DNA of 64,000 bases from Microbacterium sp. Root53 (GTDB taxonomy: Bacteria; Actinomycetota; Actinomycetes; Actinomycetales; Microbacteriaceae): NCBI RefSeq assembly GCF_001426925.1, contig NZ_LMFR01000005.1, positions 1-64,000 of the forward strand, read 5' to 3'. A program made the position numbers and the translations under genes. The stretch's first letter is position 1. Every line of letters starts with the position of its first letter. Below, one piece after another: positions 54,512-64,000 of this stretch. The notes under the pieces are model-generated. The model was not told the DNA's origin and searched no databases. It worked only from the letters and a program-made list of their open reading frames with translations.

Positions 54512-56437
54512 TCAGTCGACCTCGATGAGCGCGCGGCGCTCGGCATCGATGTCGCGGAGCCGCACCCGCAGCGCTCGGCCCTCGTCCGACGTGGGCGACG
54601 TGCGCTGCACGGCGCCGAGCAGCTCGGTCTTCTCCTGATCCAGCGCGCGCAGCACCAGGCGGCGGCAGATGTCGGTGACCGATGCGACCGCGTGGTCGTC
54701 GTCGCGCGCCGGGAAGTCCCGCGCCAGCAGCTGGCCCGCGAGCAGACGGTAGGGCTCGCGCACGGCCTCGATCGCCGCCATGGCCCAGCCCGGGCGCGTG
54801 CGGTCCGCGGCTGCGGCCACGCTCGCGCGGACGGCCTCAAGGGCGGTGGTGCGGAACGGGATCGCGAGCGCGCGAGCGAGGATGCCCGGATCGATCCGGT
54901 GGCCGTACAGCAGGACGCCCGTGAGCGCATCCCGCTCGAGCGCCACGTCGGTGGTGCGCGGCAGCGTCTCGAGGGTGACCCGCTGCATCGGCTGCTCAGG
55001 CGGGGCCGCCGGCTCCGAGCCCGGCATGGGCCGGGGCCCGTCGCCGCGCGGTGCCGGGCTGTCGCCGCGACCGCCGGCACGATCGCCGGAGCCGCCGGCC
55101 CGGTCGCCGCCTGCGCGCCGCGCAGCGCTCTCGACCTCGCCGTGCACGTCGCGGGGCTCCATGCCGAGCTTGCGGGCGAGCACGCGCTCGTAGCCGGCGC
55201 GCACCATCCGGTCCCGGATGGCCGCCACGATCGGTGCGGCGGACCGCAGCGCGCCGATCCGTCCCTCCACGCTCCCGAGGTCGAAGCCCGCGATGCGCCG
55301 ATCGATCACGAACTCGAACATCGGCACGCGGTGGTCAAGGAGGCCGCGCACGGCGCCGTCCCCGCGCTGCAGACGAAGGTCACACGGGTCGAGCCCGTCG
55401 GGCGCGACCGCCACGTAGGTCTGCGCATTGAAGCGGCCGTCCTCGGCGAACGCCCGGATCGCCGCCTTCTGGCCCGCCTCGTCGCCGTCGAACGTGAACA
55501 CGACCTCGCCCGACGCCGACTCGTCGCCCATGATGCGTCGCAGGACCGTCACATGCTCCGAGCCGAAGGCCGTGCCGCACGTCGCGATCGCGGTGGTCAC
55601 GCCCGCGAGGTGACAGGCCATGACGTCGGTGTAGCCCTCGACGACCACGACGCGTTTCGGGTCGCCGCGCGAGATGTCGCGCTTGGCGAGGTCGAGCCCG
55701 TACAGCACCTGCGCCTTCTTGTAGATCGGCGTCTCGGGGGTGTTCAGGTACTTCGGTCCCTGGTCGTCGTCGTAGAGCTTGCGCGCGCCGAACCCGACGG
55801 TCTGGCCGGTGACGTCGCGGATGGGCCACACGAGCCGGCCGCGGAAGCGGTCGTACACGCCGCCGCGCTGATTGGTCGACACGAGGCCTGCTGTGGTGAG
55901 CTCCTCGCGCGTGAAGCCCTGCGCCGACAACGCCTTGAGCATGCTGTCCCAGCCCTTGGGCGCGTACCCCACGGCGAAGTGCGCCGCGGCGCCCGCGTCG
56001 AAGCCCCGCTCCCCCAGGAACCGTCTCGCCGCCTCCGCCTCCGGCGACATCAGCTGCGCGCGGAAGAACTCCGCTGCCGCCGCGTTGGCGGCGAACAGGC
56101 GCGAGCGGCCGCTCGTCTCGGGCGCGGGCCCGCCGTCCTCGTAGTGCAGCGTGTATCCGATCCGGGCCGCCAGGCGTTCGACGGCCTCGGTGAACGTGAC
56201 GTGGTCCATCTCGCGCAGGAACGTGTACACGTCGCCCGACTCGCCGCATCCGAAGCAGTGGTAGTAGCCGACCTGGGGCCGAACGTGGAAGCTCGGGCTC
56301 TTCTCGTCGTGGAACGGGCAGAGGCCCTTCAACGACCCGACTCCCGCCGAGCGCAGGGCGACCCGCTCCCCCACGATGTCGGCGATGTTCGTGCGCGCCT
56401 TGACCTCTTCGACGTCGGCCTGGCGGATGCGCGGCAT
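54512..56437 (-). CDS. dnaG: DNA primase
   Basis: 641 residues; synthesises RNA primers for replication. The CHC2 zinc domain is [14 protein letters not shown] and [16 protein letters not shown] (residues 40-75). The TOPRIM core has [16 protein letters not shown] and [19 protein letters not shown] low-complexity Arg/Gly/Asp-rich linker ([19 protein letters not shown]) separates the catalytic part from the C-terminal DnaB-interacting domain, which begins about residue 500. Its ATG overlaps the dgt stop by one base (TGATG). Confidence 0.95.
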   Translation of the reverse strand: MPRIRQADVEEVKARTNIADIVGERVALRSAGVGSLKGLCPFHDEKSPSFHVRPQVGYYHCFGCGESGDVYTFLREMDHVTFTEAVERLAARIGYTLHYEDGGPAPETSGRSRLFAANAAAAEFFRAQLMSPEAEAARRFLGERGFDAGAAAHFAVGYAPKGWDSMLKALSAQGFTREELTTAGLVSTNQRGGVYDRFRGRLVWPIRDVTGQTVGFGARKLYDDDQGPKYLNTPETPIYKKAQVLYGLDLAKRDISRGDPKRVVVVEGYTDVMACHLAGVTTAIATCGTAFGSEHVTVLRRIMGDESASGEVVFTFDGDEAGQKAAIRAFAEDGRFNAQTYVAVAPDGLDPCDLRLQRGDGAVRGLLDHRVPMFEFVIDRRIAGFDLGSVEGRIGALRSAAPIVAAIRDRMVRAGYERVLARKLGMEPRDVHGEVESAARRAGGDRAGGSGDRAGGRGDSPAPRGDGPRPMPGSEPAAPPEQPMQRVTLETLPRTTDVALERDALTGVLLYGHRIDPGILARALAIPFRTTALEAVRASVAAAADRTRPGWAMAAIEAVREPYRLLAGQLLARDFPARDDDHAVASVTDICRRLVLRALDQEKTELLGAVQRTSPTSDEGRALRVRLRDIDAERRALIEVD

Positions 56438-57834
56438 CAGCGGGCCCCGGCGTCCACGGGCTCCGGAGCGCCCGGCCGGGTGCGGGTGCCGTGCGAGCGG
56501 TCGACGGGACGCGCGTGGCGCGGCGTCCAGATGCCCACCTCGGCGGGGTCGATCTCGCCGACCAGACGGTTGTGCCAGTCGACCGCGGTCTGGTCGGTCA
56601 GGCTCGCGACCTGGTCGACCACGACGCGCGCGCGCTCGGCGTCGGTCTCGGCGGCCAGGAAGTCGGCCGCGAAGGCGGGCTCCAGCACGTCGGCGCCCGC
56701 CGACCACAGCGCGTCGGTGGACCAGAGCGCGTCCGCGAGGCACTTGAGCACGCGGCGCTGCTCCTTGTAGACGCCCTTGCGCGCGTCGATCGTGACGATC
56801 GCCGAGCCCATGATGCCCTTGAGCACCGCGATCTCGACGTCGATCACGCGGGGCACGATCACGTGCGCGCCGTAGCGGGCCAGCGACGGCCCGCCGTAGG
56901 CCTCGCGCGTGGCCGCGACCGCCGCGCGGGCGAAGCGGCCGATCAGGTCGCTCGTGAGGTTCTTCAGGCGCGCGAGATCCTGCCGGGACCGGTCGAACGT
57001 CTTCAGCCACATCGGCTGCTGCGTCAGCCGGTACAGGCCGTCGGCGAGCTCCTCGCGCGAGTAGTCGTAGCCCACCCACTGCTGGATCCGGCCGATCAGC
57101 GGGTGATGCTCGACCGGGTCCGACAGGATCTGCAGGTCGACGTAGCCGTTCACGACCGCGTCCTCGAAGTCGTGCACCGAGTACGCGATGTCGTCGGAGA
57201 GGTCCATGACCTCCGCCTCGATGCAGCGCAGCCGGCCCGGCGCGCCCTCGCGCATCCAGTGGAACACCGCCTCGTCCTCGGGGTAGACGCCGAACTTCAG
57301 CCGTCCCCCCGGGTCCGGGATGGGGTTGTCGACCGTCCACGGGTACTTGCACGTGGCGTCGAGGCTGGCGCGGGTCAGGTTGAGCCCCACGGAGTGGTCG
57401 CGATCGTCGAGCACCTTGGCCTCGAGCCGCGTCAGGATGCGCAGCGACTGCGCGTTGCCCTCGAAGCCGCCGATGTGCTCGGCCCACTCGTTCAGCGCGC
57501 GCTCGCCGTTGTGGCCGAACGGCGGGTGACCCAGGTCGTGGCTGAGGCACGCCGTGTCGACCACGTCGGCCGACAGGCCGAGCGCGATCGCCAGCTCCCG
57601 GCCGACCTGCGCCACCTCGAGCGAGTGCGTGAGCCGGTTGCGTGCGAAGTCCGCCGTGCTCGCCGGGCTGAGCACCTGCGTCTTGGCGGCCAGGCGGCGC
57701 AGACCCGCGGAGTGGAGCACGCGGGCGCGGTCGCGTGCGAAGTCGTCGCGCTCGGAGCGGTGCTTCTCGGCGAAGAAGCGCTCGGCGTCGGCCTCGCCGT
57801 ACCCGCCCGGGCGCGTCCCGTCAGCCGCCACTGG
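56437..57834 (-). CDS. dgt: Deoxyguanosinetriphosphate triphosphohydrolase
   Basis: 465 residues of the HD family; hydrolyses dGTP (or other dNTPs) to the nucleoside and triphosphate, balancing nucleotide pools. The HD motif is [18 protein letters not shown], with [30 protein letters not shown] and [15 protein letters not shown] supplying other metal ligands. GTG 57834 is used because it follows the family N-terminus ([17 protein letters not shown]); it overlaps dusB by 14 bases. The dusB-dgt-dnaG order is a conserved actinobacterial operon. Confidence 0.93.
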   Translation of the reverse strand, partial: PVAADGTRPGGYGEADAERFFAEKHRSERDDFARDRARVLHSAGLRRLAAKTQVLSPASTADFARNRLTHSLEVAQVGRELAIALGLSADVVDTACLSHDLGHPPFGHNGERALNEWAEHIGGFEGNAQSLRILTRLEAKVLDDRDHSVGLNLTRASLDATCKYPWTVDNPIPDPGGRLKFGVYPEDEAVFHWMREGAPGRLRCIEAEVMDLSDDIAYSVHDFEDAVVNGYVDLQILSDPVEHHPLIGRIQQWVGYDYSREELADGLYRLTQQPMWLKTFDRSRQDLARLKNLTSDLIGRFARAAVAATREAYGGPSLARYGAHVIVPRVIDVEIAVLKGIMGSAIVTIDARKGVYKEQRRVLKCLADALWSTDALWSAGADVLEPAFAADFLAAETDAERARVVVDQVASLTDQTAVDWHNRLVGEIDPAEVGIWTPRHARPVDRSHGTRTRPGAPEPVDAGAR

Positions 57835-58999
57835 TGTCCAGCTCCGCGTCCTGGAGCTCGCAGCTCGCATCCTCGCCGATCTCGCGCGAGTCGAGCCATC
57901 CCTGCGGCAGGACCGGGCGCTTGGGCGTGCCGGCGCGCCCGCGCTGCCCCTCGGCCGCGGCGCCGGGGTATGGGGCGCTGTGGTCGAGCTGGGCCAGGAG
58001 GTCGTCGATCTCGGCGAGGCTCGAGGCGGTCGCGAGGCTGGCGCGCAGGTCGCCGCCGACCGGATAGCCCTTGAAGTACCAGGCGACGTGCTTGCGGATG
58101 TCGCGGCAGCCGCGGTCCTCGTTCTCGAAGAACTCGGTCAGGAGCTCGGCGTGGCGGCGGAAGGCCGTGGCGACGAAGCCGAGCGTGGCGTCCACGACGG
58201 GCGCTTCGGCGCCGAACGCCGAGGCGAGCTCGCCGAACAGCCACGGGCGGCCGAGGCAGCCGCGCCCGACCACGACGCCGTCGCAGCCGGTCTCGTCCAT
58301 CATCCGGACCGCGTCCGCCGCGCTCCAGATGTCGCCGTTGCCGAGCACCGGGATGCTCGTGACGGCCTCCTTGAGCTTCGCGATCGCCGACCAGTCGGCG
58401 GTGCCCGAGTAGAACTCCGCCGCCGTGCGCGCGTGCAGCGCGACCGCGGCCGCGCCCGCGTCCTCGGCGATCTTCCCCGCGTCGAGGTACGTGATGTGGT
58501 CGGCGTCGATGCCCTTGCGCATCTTGACCGTGACCGGGACGTCGCCGGCGGCCTTGACGGCGCCCTCGACGATGTCGCGGAACAGGCCGAGCTTCCACGG
58601 CAGCGCCGATCCGCCGCCCTTGCGCGTCACCTTGGGGACGGGGCAGCCGAAGTTCAGGTCGATGTGGTCGGCCCGGTCCTCCTCCGCGATGATCCGTGCG
58701 GCCTCGGCCGTGACGACGGGGTCGACGCCGTAGAGCTGGATCGATCGCGGCGTCTCCGACTCGTGGTGCCGGATGAGGCGCATGGTCGCCTCGTTGCGCT
58801 CGACCAGCGCGCGCGTGGTGATCATCTCGCTGACGTAGAGGCCCGCGCCGTACTCGCGGCACAGGCGGCGGAACGCGGTGTTGGTGATCCCCGCCATCGG
58901 GGCGAGCACGACGGGCACGTCGAGGTCGATCGGACCGATGCTCAGCGTGCGCCGCTCGCCAGTGGCGACGGAAGCGGCAGGAGCGAGTACGGAGGTCAC
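57821..58999 (-). CDS. dusB: tRNA-dihydrouridine synthase B
   Basis: 392 residues. The FMN TIM-barrel begins with VVLAPMAGITNTAFRRLCRE; the substrate region carries HIDLNFGCPVPKVTRKGGGS with the catalytic Cys in GCPVPK, and VALHARTAAEFYSGTADW. GNGDIWSAADAVRMM and VVVGRGCLGRPWLF end the barrel. It reduces uridines in the tRNA D-loop. It is the first gene of the dusB-dgt-dnaG operon and GAGAAT lies six bases before the GTG start. Confidence 0.93.
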   Translation of the reverse strand: MTSVLAPAASVATGERRTLSIGPIDLDVPVVLAPMAGITNTAFRRLCREYGAGLYVSEMITTRALVERNEATMRLIRHHESETPRSIQLYGVDPVVTAEAARIIAEEDRADHIDLNFGCPVPKVTRKGGGSALPWKLGLFRDIVEGAVKAAGDVPVTVKMRKGIDADHITYLDAGKIAEDAGAAAVALHARTAAEFYSGTADWSAIAKLKEAVTSIPVLGNGDIWSAADAVRMMDETGCDGVVVGRGCLGRPWLFGELASAFGAEAPVVDATLGFVATAFRRHAELLTEFFENEDRGCRDIRKHVAWYFKGYPVGGDLRASLATASSLAEIDDLLAQLDHSAPYPGAAAEGQRGRAGTPKRPVLPQGWLDSREIGEDASCELQDAELDTSGG

Positions 59000-59043
59000 G
59001 GCTCCATTCTCACAGACTCGCCTTGGGTGATCGCCGAGCGGCC

Positions 59044-59049
59044 TAACCT
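59044..59049 (+). promoter_or_regulatory. -10 element (TAACCT) six bases before the glutathione peroxidase gene
   Basis: TAACCT, six bases (GGGGAT) and ATG 59056. The spacing is the leaderless pattern seen at several genes here. Confidence 0.55.
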
Positions 59050-59055
59050 GGGGAT

Positions 59056-59550
59056 ATGAGCGACGCCGTCCCCTCGCTGCGCGACATCCCCTTCACCGAC
59101 GCGAACGGCGCCGAGCGCACGCTCGCCGAGTTCGACGGCCCCGTCCTCGTGGTCAACGTGGCGTCGAAGTGCGGCCTGACGCCGCAGTACGAGCAGCTCG
59201 AGCAGCTTCAGCGCACGTACGGCGACCGCGGCTTCACCGTGCTCGGGTTCCCGTGCAACCAGTTCATGGGCCAGGAGCCCGGCTCGATCGAGGAGATCCT
59301 CGACTACTGCGCCATGACATGGGGCGTCTCGTTCCCCGTGAACGACAAGATCAAGGTGAACGGGCCGAACGCGCACCCGCTCTACAAGGCGCTCAAGAAG
59401 ACCCCGGACCACGGCGGCAAGGCCGGCCGCGTCGCGTGGAACTTCGAGAAGTTCCTGGTGCTCCCGGACGGCACCGTCCAGCGGTTCCGCCCGCCGCAGA
59501 AGCCGGACGACCCCGAGATCGTCGCCGCGATCGAGAAGGCGCTGAGCTAG
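59056..59550 (+). CDS. Glutathione peroxidase-family (thiol peroxidase)
   Basis: 164 residues. The peroxidatic Cys is in NVASKCGLTPQYEQLEQL, and the second conserved motif is GFPCNQFMGQEPGS; WNFEKFLVLPDG completes the family. Actinobacteria lack glutathione, so it probably uses thioredoxin, like most bacterial members. A leaderless promoter precedes it. Its TAG overlaps the stop of the convergent DsbA-type gene (CTAG). Confidence 0.9.
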   Translation: MSDAVPSLRDIPFTDANGAERTLAEFDGPVLVVNVASKCGLTPQYEQLEQLQRTYGDRGFTVLGFPCNQFMGQEPGSIEEILDYCAMTWGVSFPVNDKIKVNGPNAHPLYKALKKTPDHGGKAGRVAWNFEKFLVLPDGTVQRFRPPQKPDDPEIVAAIEKALS

Positions 59551-60242
59551 CTCGCGGGCTGCTCGCCGCGGTGCTCGGCCCAGACCTGGCGGGCGACCTG
59601 GGCGAAGGCCTCGGGCGGCTGGGCGCCGCTGACGCCGTACTTGCCGTCGATCACGAAGAACGGCACGCCGTTGATGCCGAACGCGCGGGCCTGGGCCTGG
59701 TCCTGACGGACGGCGGGCAGGTAGTGGTCGCTCTCGAGCGCGTCGCGTGCGGCGTCGGCGTCGAGGCCCACCTCGCCCGCGAGCTCGACCAGCTCGTCGA
59801 CGCGGCCCACGTGCCGGCCCTCGACGAAGTACGCCGACATCAGCCGCTCGGTCATCTCGACCTGGCGGCCGTGCTCCTTCGCGAAGTGGATGAGCTCGTG
59901 CGCCTTGACCGTGTTGGTGTGCTGCTGCAGGTCGAAGCGGTAGTGCAGGCCCGCCTGCTGCTCGGCGATCTTCGCCACGCGGTCGTTCATCTGCTTGGCC
60001 TGCTCGCGCGTGATGCCCTTGTGCTGCGCCAGGAAGTCCTCGCTCGAGCCGTGGAAGTCGACCGGCGTGTCGGGCGACAGCTCGAACGAGTGATACGTGA
60101 TCTCCACCTGCGGCGCGTCCGCGTCGCCCGCCAGCGAGGCCAGCCCGTTCTCGAGGTTGCGCTTGCCGATGTAGCACCAGGGGCAGGCGATGTCGCTCCA
60201 GATGTCGATCCGGATGGGCGCGGGCGTCGAGGCGTCGGTCAC
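59547..60242 (-). CDS. DsbA/FrnE-like oxidoreductase
   Basis: 231 residues of thioredoxin fold with an insert. The active site is IWSDIACPWCYIGKRNLENG (CPWC), and EITYHSFELSPDTPVDFHGS and NGVPFFVIDGKYGVSGAQPP are typical of FrnE/2-hydroxychromene-2-carboxylate isomerase-like DsbA proteins. No signal peptide is present, so it acts in the cytoplasm, perhaps in redox control or polyketide-like chemistry. It lies downstream of uppS on the same strand with a 42-base gap. Confidence 0.88.
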   Translation of the reverse strand: MTDASTPAPIRIDIWSDIACPWCYIGKRNLENGLASLAGDADAPQVEITYHSFELSPDTPVDFHGSSEDFLAQHKGITREQAKQMNDRVAKIAEQQAGLHYRFDLQQHTNTVKAHELIHFAKEHGRQVEMTERLMSAYFVEGRHVGRVDELVELAGEVGLDADAARDALESDHYLPAVRQDQAQARAFGINGVPFFVIDGKYGVSGAQPPEAFAQVARQVWAEHRGEQPAS

Positions 60243-60284
60243 GGCGTCCTCAACGCGTCGCGCCGGCGGCGTATTCCGCGCGGG

Positions 60285-61106
60285 TCATGAACCGGCGGCC
60301 GCGTCGGGCGCGTCGGGCGCGTCCACCGCACCGCCGAACCGTCGCTCGCGGCCGAGGTAGAGGTCGATCGCGCGCCACAGGTCCGCGCGGCTGAAGTCGG
60401 GCCACAGCGTGTCGAGGAACACCATCTCGGCGTACGCCGCCTGCCAGAGCAGGAAGTTGGACGTGCGCTGCTCGCCGCTCGAGCGGACGAACAGGTCGAC
60501 GTCGGGCATGTCCGGCACGTAGAAGTGCCGCCGCAGCGTCTTCTCCGTGATGCCCGAGGGCTTCAGCCGCCCCGCGGCGACGTCCTCCGCGACCGCGCGC
60601 ACGGCGTCGAGGATCTCGTTGCGGCCGCCGTAGTTGATGCACATCGTGAGCGTCAGCACGTCGTTCCCGGCCGTCAGCCGCTCCGCGTACCGGAGCTCCT
60701 TGATCACCGAGCCCCACAGGCGCGGCGTGCGGCCCGCCCACCGGATGCGCACGCCCCATTCGTTCAGCTGGTCGCGTCGGCGGTGCAGGACGTCGCGGTT
60801 GTAGCCCATCAGGAAGCGCACCTCGTCGGGCGAGCGCCGCCAGTTCTCGGTCGAGAAGGCATACACCGACAGGTGCTTCACGCCGGCCTGGATGGCCCCC
60901 GCGACCACGTCGAGGAGCACCTCCTCCCCCGCCTTGTGCCCCTCGATCCGGGACAGCCCACGGCGGTTCGCCCAGCGGCCGTTGCCGTCCATCACGATCG
61001 CGACGTGCCCGGGCGCGTCCCTGCCGTAGTCCGGCGCCTGCAGGCCCGTCCAGTCGATCGGTCGGTACGGCACCGCGTCGCGATGCGTGTAGGGCTTGGG
61101 GGTCAT
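60285..61106 (-). CDS. uppS: Isoprenyl transferase (undecaprenyl/decaprenyl diphosphate synthase)
   Basis: 273 residues; elongates farnesyl diphosphate to the lipid carrier for cell-wall synthesis. [20 protein letters not shown] has the catalytic Asp-Gly-N-G motif, [12 protein letters not shown] and [14 protein letters not shown] follow, and [20 protein letters not shown] is the C-terminal signature. ATG 61106 overlaps the recO stop by four bases (ATGA), so the two are translationally coupled. It has an Ala/Asp-rich tail. Confidence 0.94.
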   Translation of the reverse strand: MTPKPYTHRDAVPYRPIDWTGLQAPDYGRDAPGHVAIVMDGNGRWANRRGLSRIEGHKAGEEVLLDVVAGAIQAGVKHLSVYAFSTENWRRSPDEVRFLMGYNRDVLHRRRDQLNEWGVRIRWAGRTPRLWGSVIKELRYAERLTAGNDVLTLTMCINYGGRNEILDAVRAVAEDVAAGRLKPSGITEKTLRRHFYVPDMPDVDLFVRSSGEQRTSNFLLWQAAYAEMVFLDTLWPDFSRADLWRAIDLYLGRERRFGGAVDAPDAPDAAAGS

Positions 61107-61849
61107 CGCCGTCCTCGGTCGGGCAGACCGCGGGTCTGCGAGAGCGCGCGGATGCCGCGCTCCATAGTCCACTGCACGTACGCCGACACGAGGCCGGACG
61201 CCTGATCCGCGTCGCGCGGCGAGGCCGCCTCCACGACCTGCCAGTCCCCCGCCAGGAGCGCCCGCAGCAGCGCGAGCACCGACGCGCTGACGCGCGGCGT
61301 GCCGGCCGGGGCGCAGCGCGCGCAGACCGTGCCGCCCAGCTGCGCGAGGAACGTCTCGTGGGGTCCGCGCGCGCCGCAGCGCCCGCAGTCCTCGAGCGCC
61401 GGCGCCCATCCCGCGAGCGACAGCGCGCGCAGGAGGTACGAGTCGAGCGTGCCGCGCGGCGCGTGCTCGCCGCGGGACAGGGAGCGCAGCGCGCCGACGA
61501 GCAGGTAGTACTGGTTCGGCGCCGCCTCGTCGTGCGTGAGCCGGTCGGCCGCCTCGACCATCGCGCTGGCCGCCGTGTAGCGGTCGTAGTCGGCAGCGAT
61601 GTCGGCACCGTAGGTGCCGAGCGACTCGGCCTGCTGCACGATGTCGAGCGAGCGCCCCTCATACAGCTGCACGTCCGCCACCATGAACGGCTCGAGCCGC
61701 GCGCCGAACTTCGACGACGTGCGGCGCACGCCCTTCGCGACCGCGCGGACCTTGCCGTGGCCGCGGCTCAGCATCGTGACGATCCGGTCGGCCTCGCCCA
61801 GCTTGTGGGTGCGCAGCACGACGGCTTCGTCTCGATAGGTGGGCACCAT
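61103..61849 (-). CDS. recO: DNA repair protein RecO
   Basis: 248 residues. The OB-fold N-terminus [20 protein letters not shown] and [20 protein letters not shown] lead into a helical domain and a zinc finger, [17 protein letters not shown] with GTVCARC (four Cys). RecO loads RecA on gapped DNA. ATG 61849 is the family start, divergent from the TRIC channel gene. It is the first gene of a recO-uppS operon. Confidence 0.9.
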   Translation of the reverse strand: MVPTYRDEAVVLRTHKLGEADRIVTMLSRGHGKVRAVAKGVRRTSSKFGARLEPFMVADVQLYEGRSLDIVQQAESLGTYGADIAADYDRYTAASAMVEAADRLTHDEAAPNQYYLLVGALRSLSRGEHAPRGTLDSYLLRALSLAGWAPALEDCGRCGARGPHETFLAQLGGTVCARCAPAGTPRVSASVLALLRALLAGDWQVVEAASPRDADQASGLVSAYVQWTMERGIRALSQTRGLPDRGRR

Positions 61850-61934
61850 CCAAGTATCCGCCGCGCGACCTCCGAATCGGCTCAGGCGCGGCTCCTCTCC
61901 CCGACCGCCGGCGCCGGATGCCACGATGGGAGGC

Positions 61935-62738
61935 GTGACCGCCCCGACCTTCGTCCTGCCCCTGTGGGCCGACCTCGTGGCCGTCGGCGTCGGCGGGGTG
62001 CAGGGCGCGGTCTTCGCGTCGGGCTTCCAGGGCCAGCGGCGCCTCGACCTGCTCGGCGTCGCGCTGATCGGGATCATCGTGGGGCTGGGCGGCGGCCTGA
62101 TCCGCGACATCCTGCTGGGGGTCACCCCCGCCGCGATGCAGTCGAACTGGTACCTGCCGACCGCCGTCCTCGCCTCGCTGGCCGGGATGCTGCTGGCCGG
62201 CCTGTTCCAGCGGCTCAACAGGCTCATCGTGGCGCTCGACGCGGTGCTGATCGGCCTGTACGGCGCATTCGGCACGAGCAAGGCGCTCGCCGCCGGGCTG
62301 CCCCTCGTCCCGTCGATCTTCATCGGAGCGCTCGCCGCGGTCGGCGGCGGCGTCGCGCGCGACATCGCGATGGGCCTGCCCATCGCGATCATGCACGTGG
62401 GGTCGCTGTACGCCGTCGCCGCCGCCGCCGGATGCACCGTGCTGGGCGTGAGCTACGAGCTCGGGCTCCCCATCGTGCCCGCCGCCGTGGCGGGCATCGT
62501 CGTCACCACCGTCATCCGGCTGCTCGCCGTGATCTTCGACGTCTCCCTGCCGGAGCAGCGCAGGATCCACCGACGCCGCGTGCTGCTCGAGACCTCGGCC
62601 ATCCCGGTCATCTCATCCGAGATGCTCGCGCAGGCCGAGGCCGCCGCCGAGCGCGCGGAGGAGGCCGCCGAGCAGGCGCAAGCCGCGGCGGAGCAGGCCG
62701 GGGAGGCCGCCGGCGACGACGACCTCCCCGATCGCTGA
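61935..62738 (+). CDS. TRIC/UPF0126-family membrane channel with coiled-coil tail
   Basis: 267 residues. Two UPF0126 (trimeric intracellular cation) repeats are seen: [20 protein letters not shown] with [20 protein letters not shown], then [20 protein letters not shown] and [20 protein letters not shown], giving about seven membrane segments. The GG-R-D-I-L motif of each repeat is the family signature. An [20 protein letters not shown] tail adds a coiled coil. It probably conducts K+ or another cation. GTG 61935 is used; ATG 61926 is also possible. Confidence 0.85.
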   Translation: MTAPTFVLPLWADLVAVGVGGVQGAVFASGFQGQRRLDLLGVALIGIIVGLGGGLIRDILLGVTPAAMQSNWYLPTAVLASLAGMLLAGLFQRLNRLIVALDAVLIGLYGAFGTSKALAAGLPLVPSIFIGALAAVGGGVARDIAMGLPIAIMHVGSLYAVAAAAGCTVLGVSYELGLPIVPAAVAGIVVTTVIRLLAVIFDVSLPEQRRIHRRRVLLETSAIPVISSEMLAQAEAAAERAEEAAEQAQAAAEQAGEAAGDDDLPDR

Positions 62739-62756
62739 GCATCCGGCCGGGAGGGC

Positions 62757-64000
<1,244 letters not shown>

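Overview
The window is a stretch of chromosome from a high-GC Gram-positive actinobacterium, most likely a Microbacterium or a close member of the Microbacteriaceae. The reasons are the very high GC, abundant GTG starts, RbpA, a resuscitation-promoting factor, a polyphosphate glucokinase, DUF3145, a homodimeric AceE, a discrete fabD-fabH-acpP-fabF cluster with a PucR-type regulator, two DUF222/HNH genes, and the leuA / recO-uppS / dusB-dgt-dnaG neighbourhood. The genus is inferred from gene content, not from a search. Most of the window is ordinary core chromosome; I see no CRISPR array, prophage or multi-gene defence island.

Layout. 1-98: 3' end of an IS481-type transposase cut by the window edge. 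0.2-13 kb: accessory genes, including an MHS-type transporter, PPOX and VOC proteins, a formylglycine-enzyme-like protein, a DUF222/HNH gene, a Nudix hydrolase, a DinB2-like polymerase, two alpha/beta hydrolases, a GNAT, a lipoprotein, a broken AraC regulator with a 23-bp tandem duplication, and an Rpf-LysM cell-wall enzyme. 13-23 kb: a UvrA-like ABC protein, an AraC-VOC pair, a LOG protein, a tricorn-type protease coupled to an AEC transporter, and pabA-pabB. 23-28 kb: SDR, NfeD-SPFH-GDPD operon, rbpA, ppgK, and the RNase P RNA gene on the minus strand. 28-32.6 kb: a RamB-like regulator divergent from aceA-aceB (glyoxylate shunt). 32.6-36.5 kb: minus-strand group tRNA-Val, zinc-ribbon protein, RNase HI and a DNA-polymerase-I-like enzyme, plus a MOSC protein. 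36.6-44.4 kb: aceE, a PucR/FasR-type regulator and the type II fatty-acid synthase cluster, closed by a strong terminator. 44.4-49.4 kb: DUF3145, a beta-propeller-like lipoprotein, a YbdK-type ligase, a CAU tRNA, a small zinc protein and a DMT transporter. 49.4-53.6 kb: def, a septum-formation-like lipoprotein, a cupin, a degenerate DUF222/HNH gene running into a RidA remnant, a NYN protein, tRNA-Asn. 53.7-64 kb: an orphan ABC ATPase, the dusB-dgt-dnaG operon, glutathione peroxidase, a DsbA/FrnE protein, the recO-uppS operon, a TRIC channel and the 3' part of leuA.

How the genes fit together. The strongest metabolic theme is acetyl-CoA: AceE makes it, the adjacent fatty-acid synthase spends it, and aceA/aceB with a RamB-like regulator handle acetate growth. 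Replication and translation genes (dnaG, dgt, dusB, rnhA, def, rnpB, three tRNAs) are scattered among them.

Two structural points recur. First, many genes overlap by 1-4 bases (GTGA, TGATG, ATGA), implying translational coupling. Second, at least eight starts have a TANNNT hexamer exactly six bases upstream with no need for a Shine-Dalgarno sequence, which points to leaderless mRNAs. The observations most worth a second look are the broken AraC gene, the aliphatic steric-gate residue of the DinB-like polymerase, the zinc-ribbon gene that starts one base after a tRNA, and several enzymes that have lost hallmark catalytic residues. I did not find a convincing new multi-gene system.
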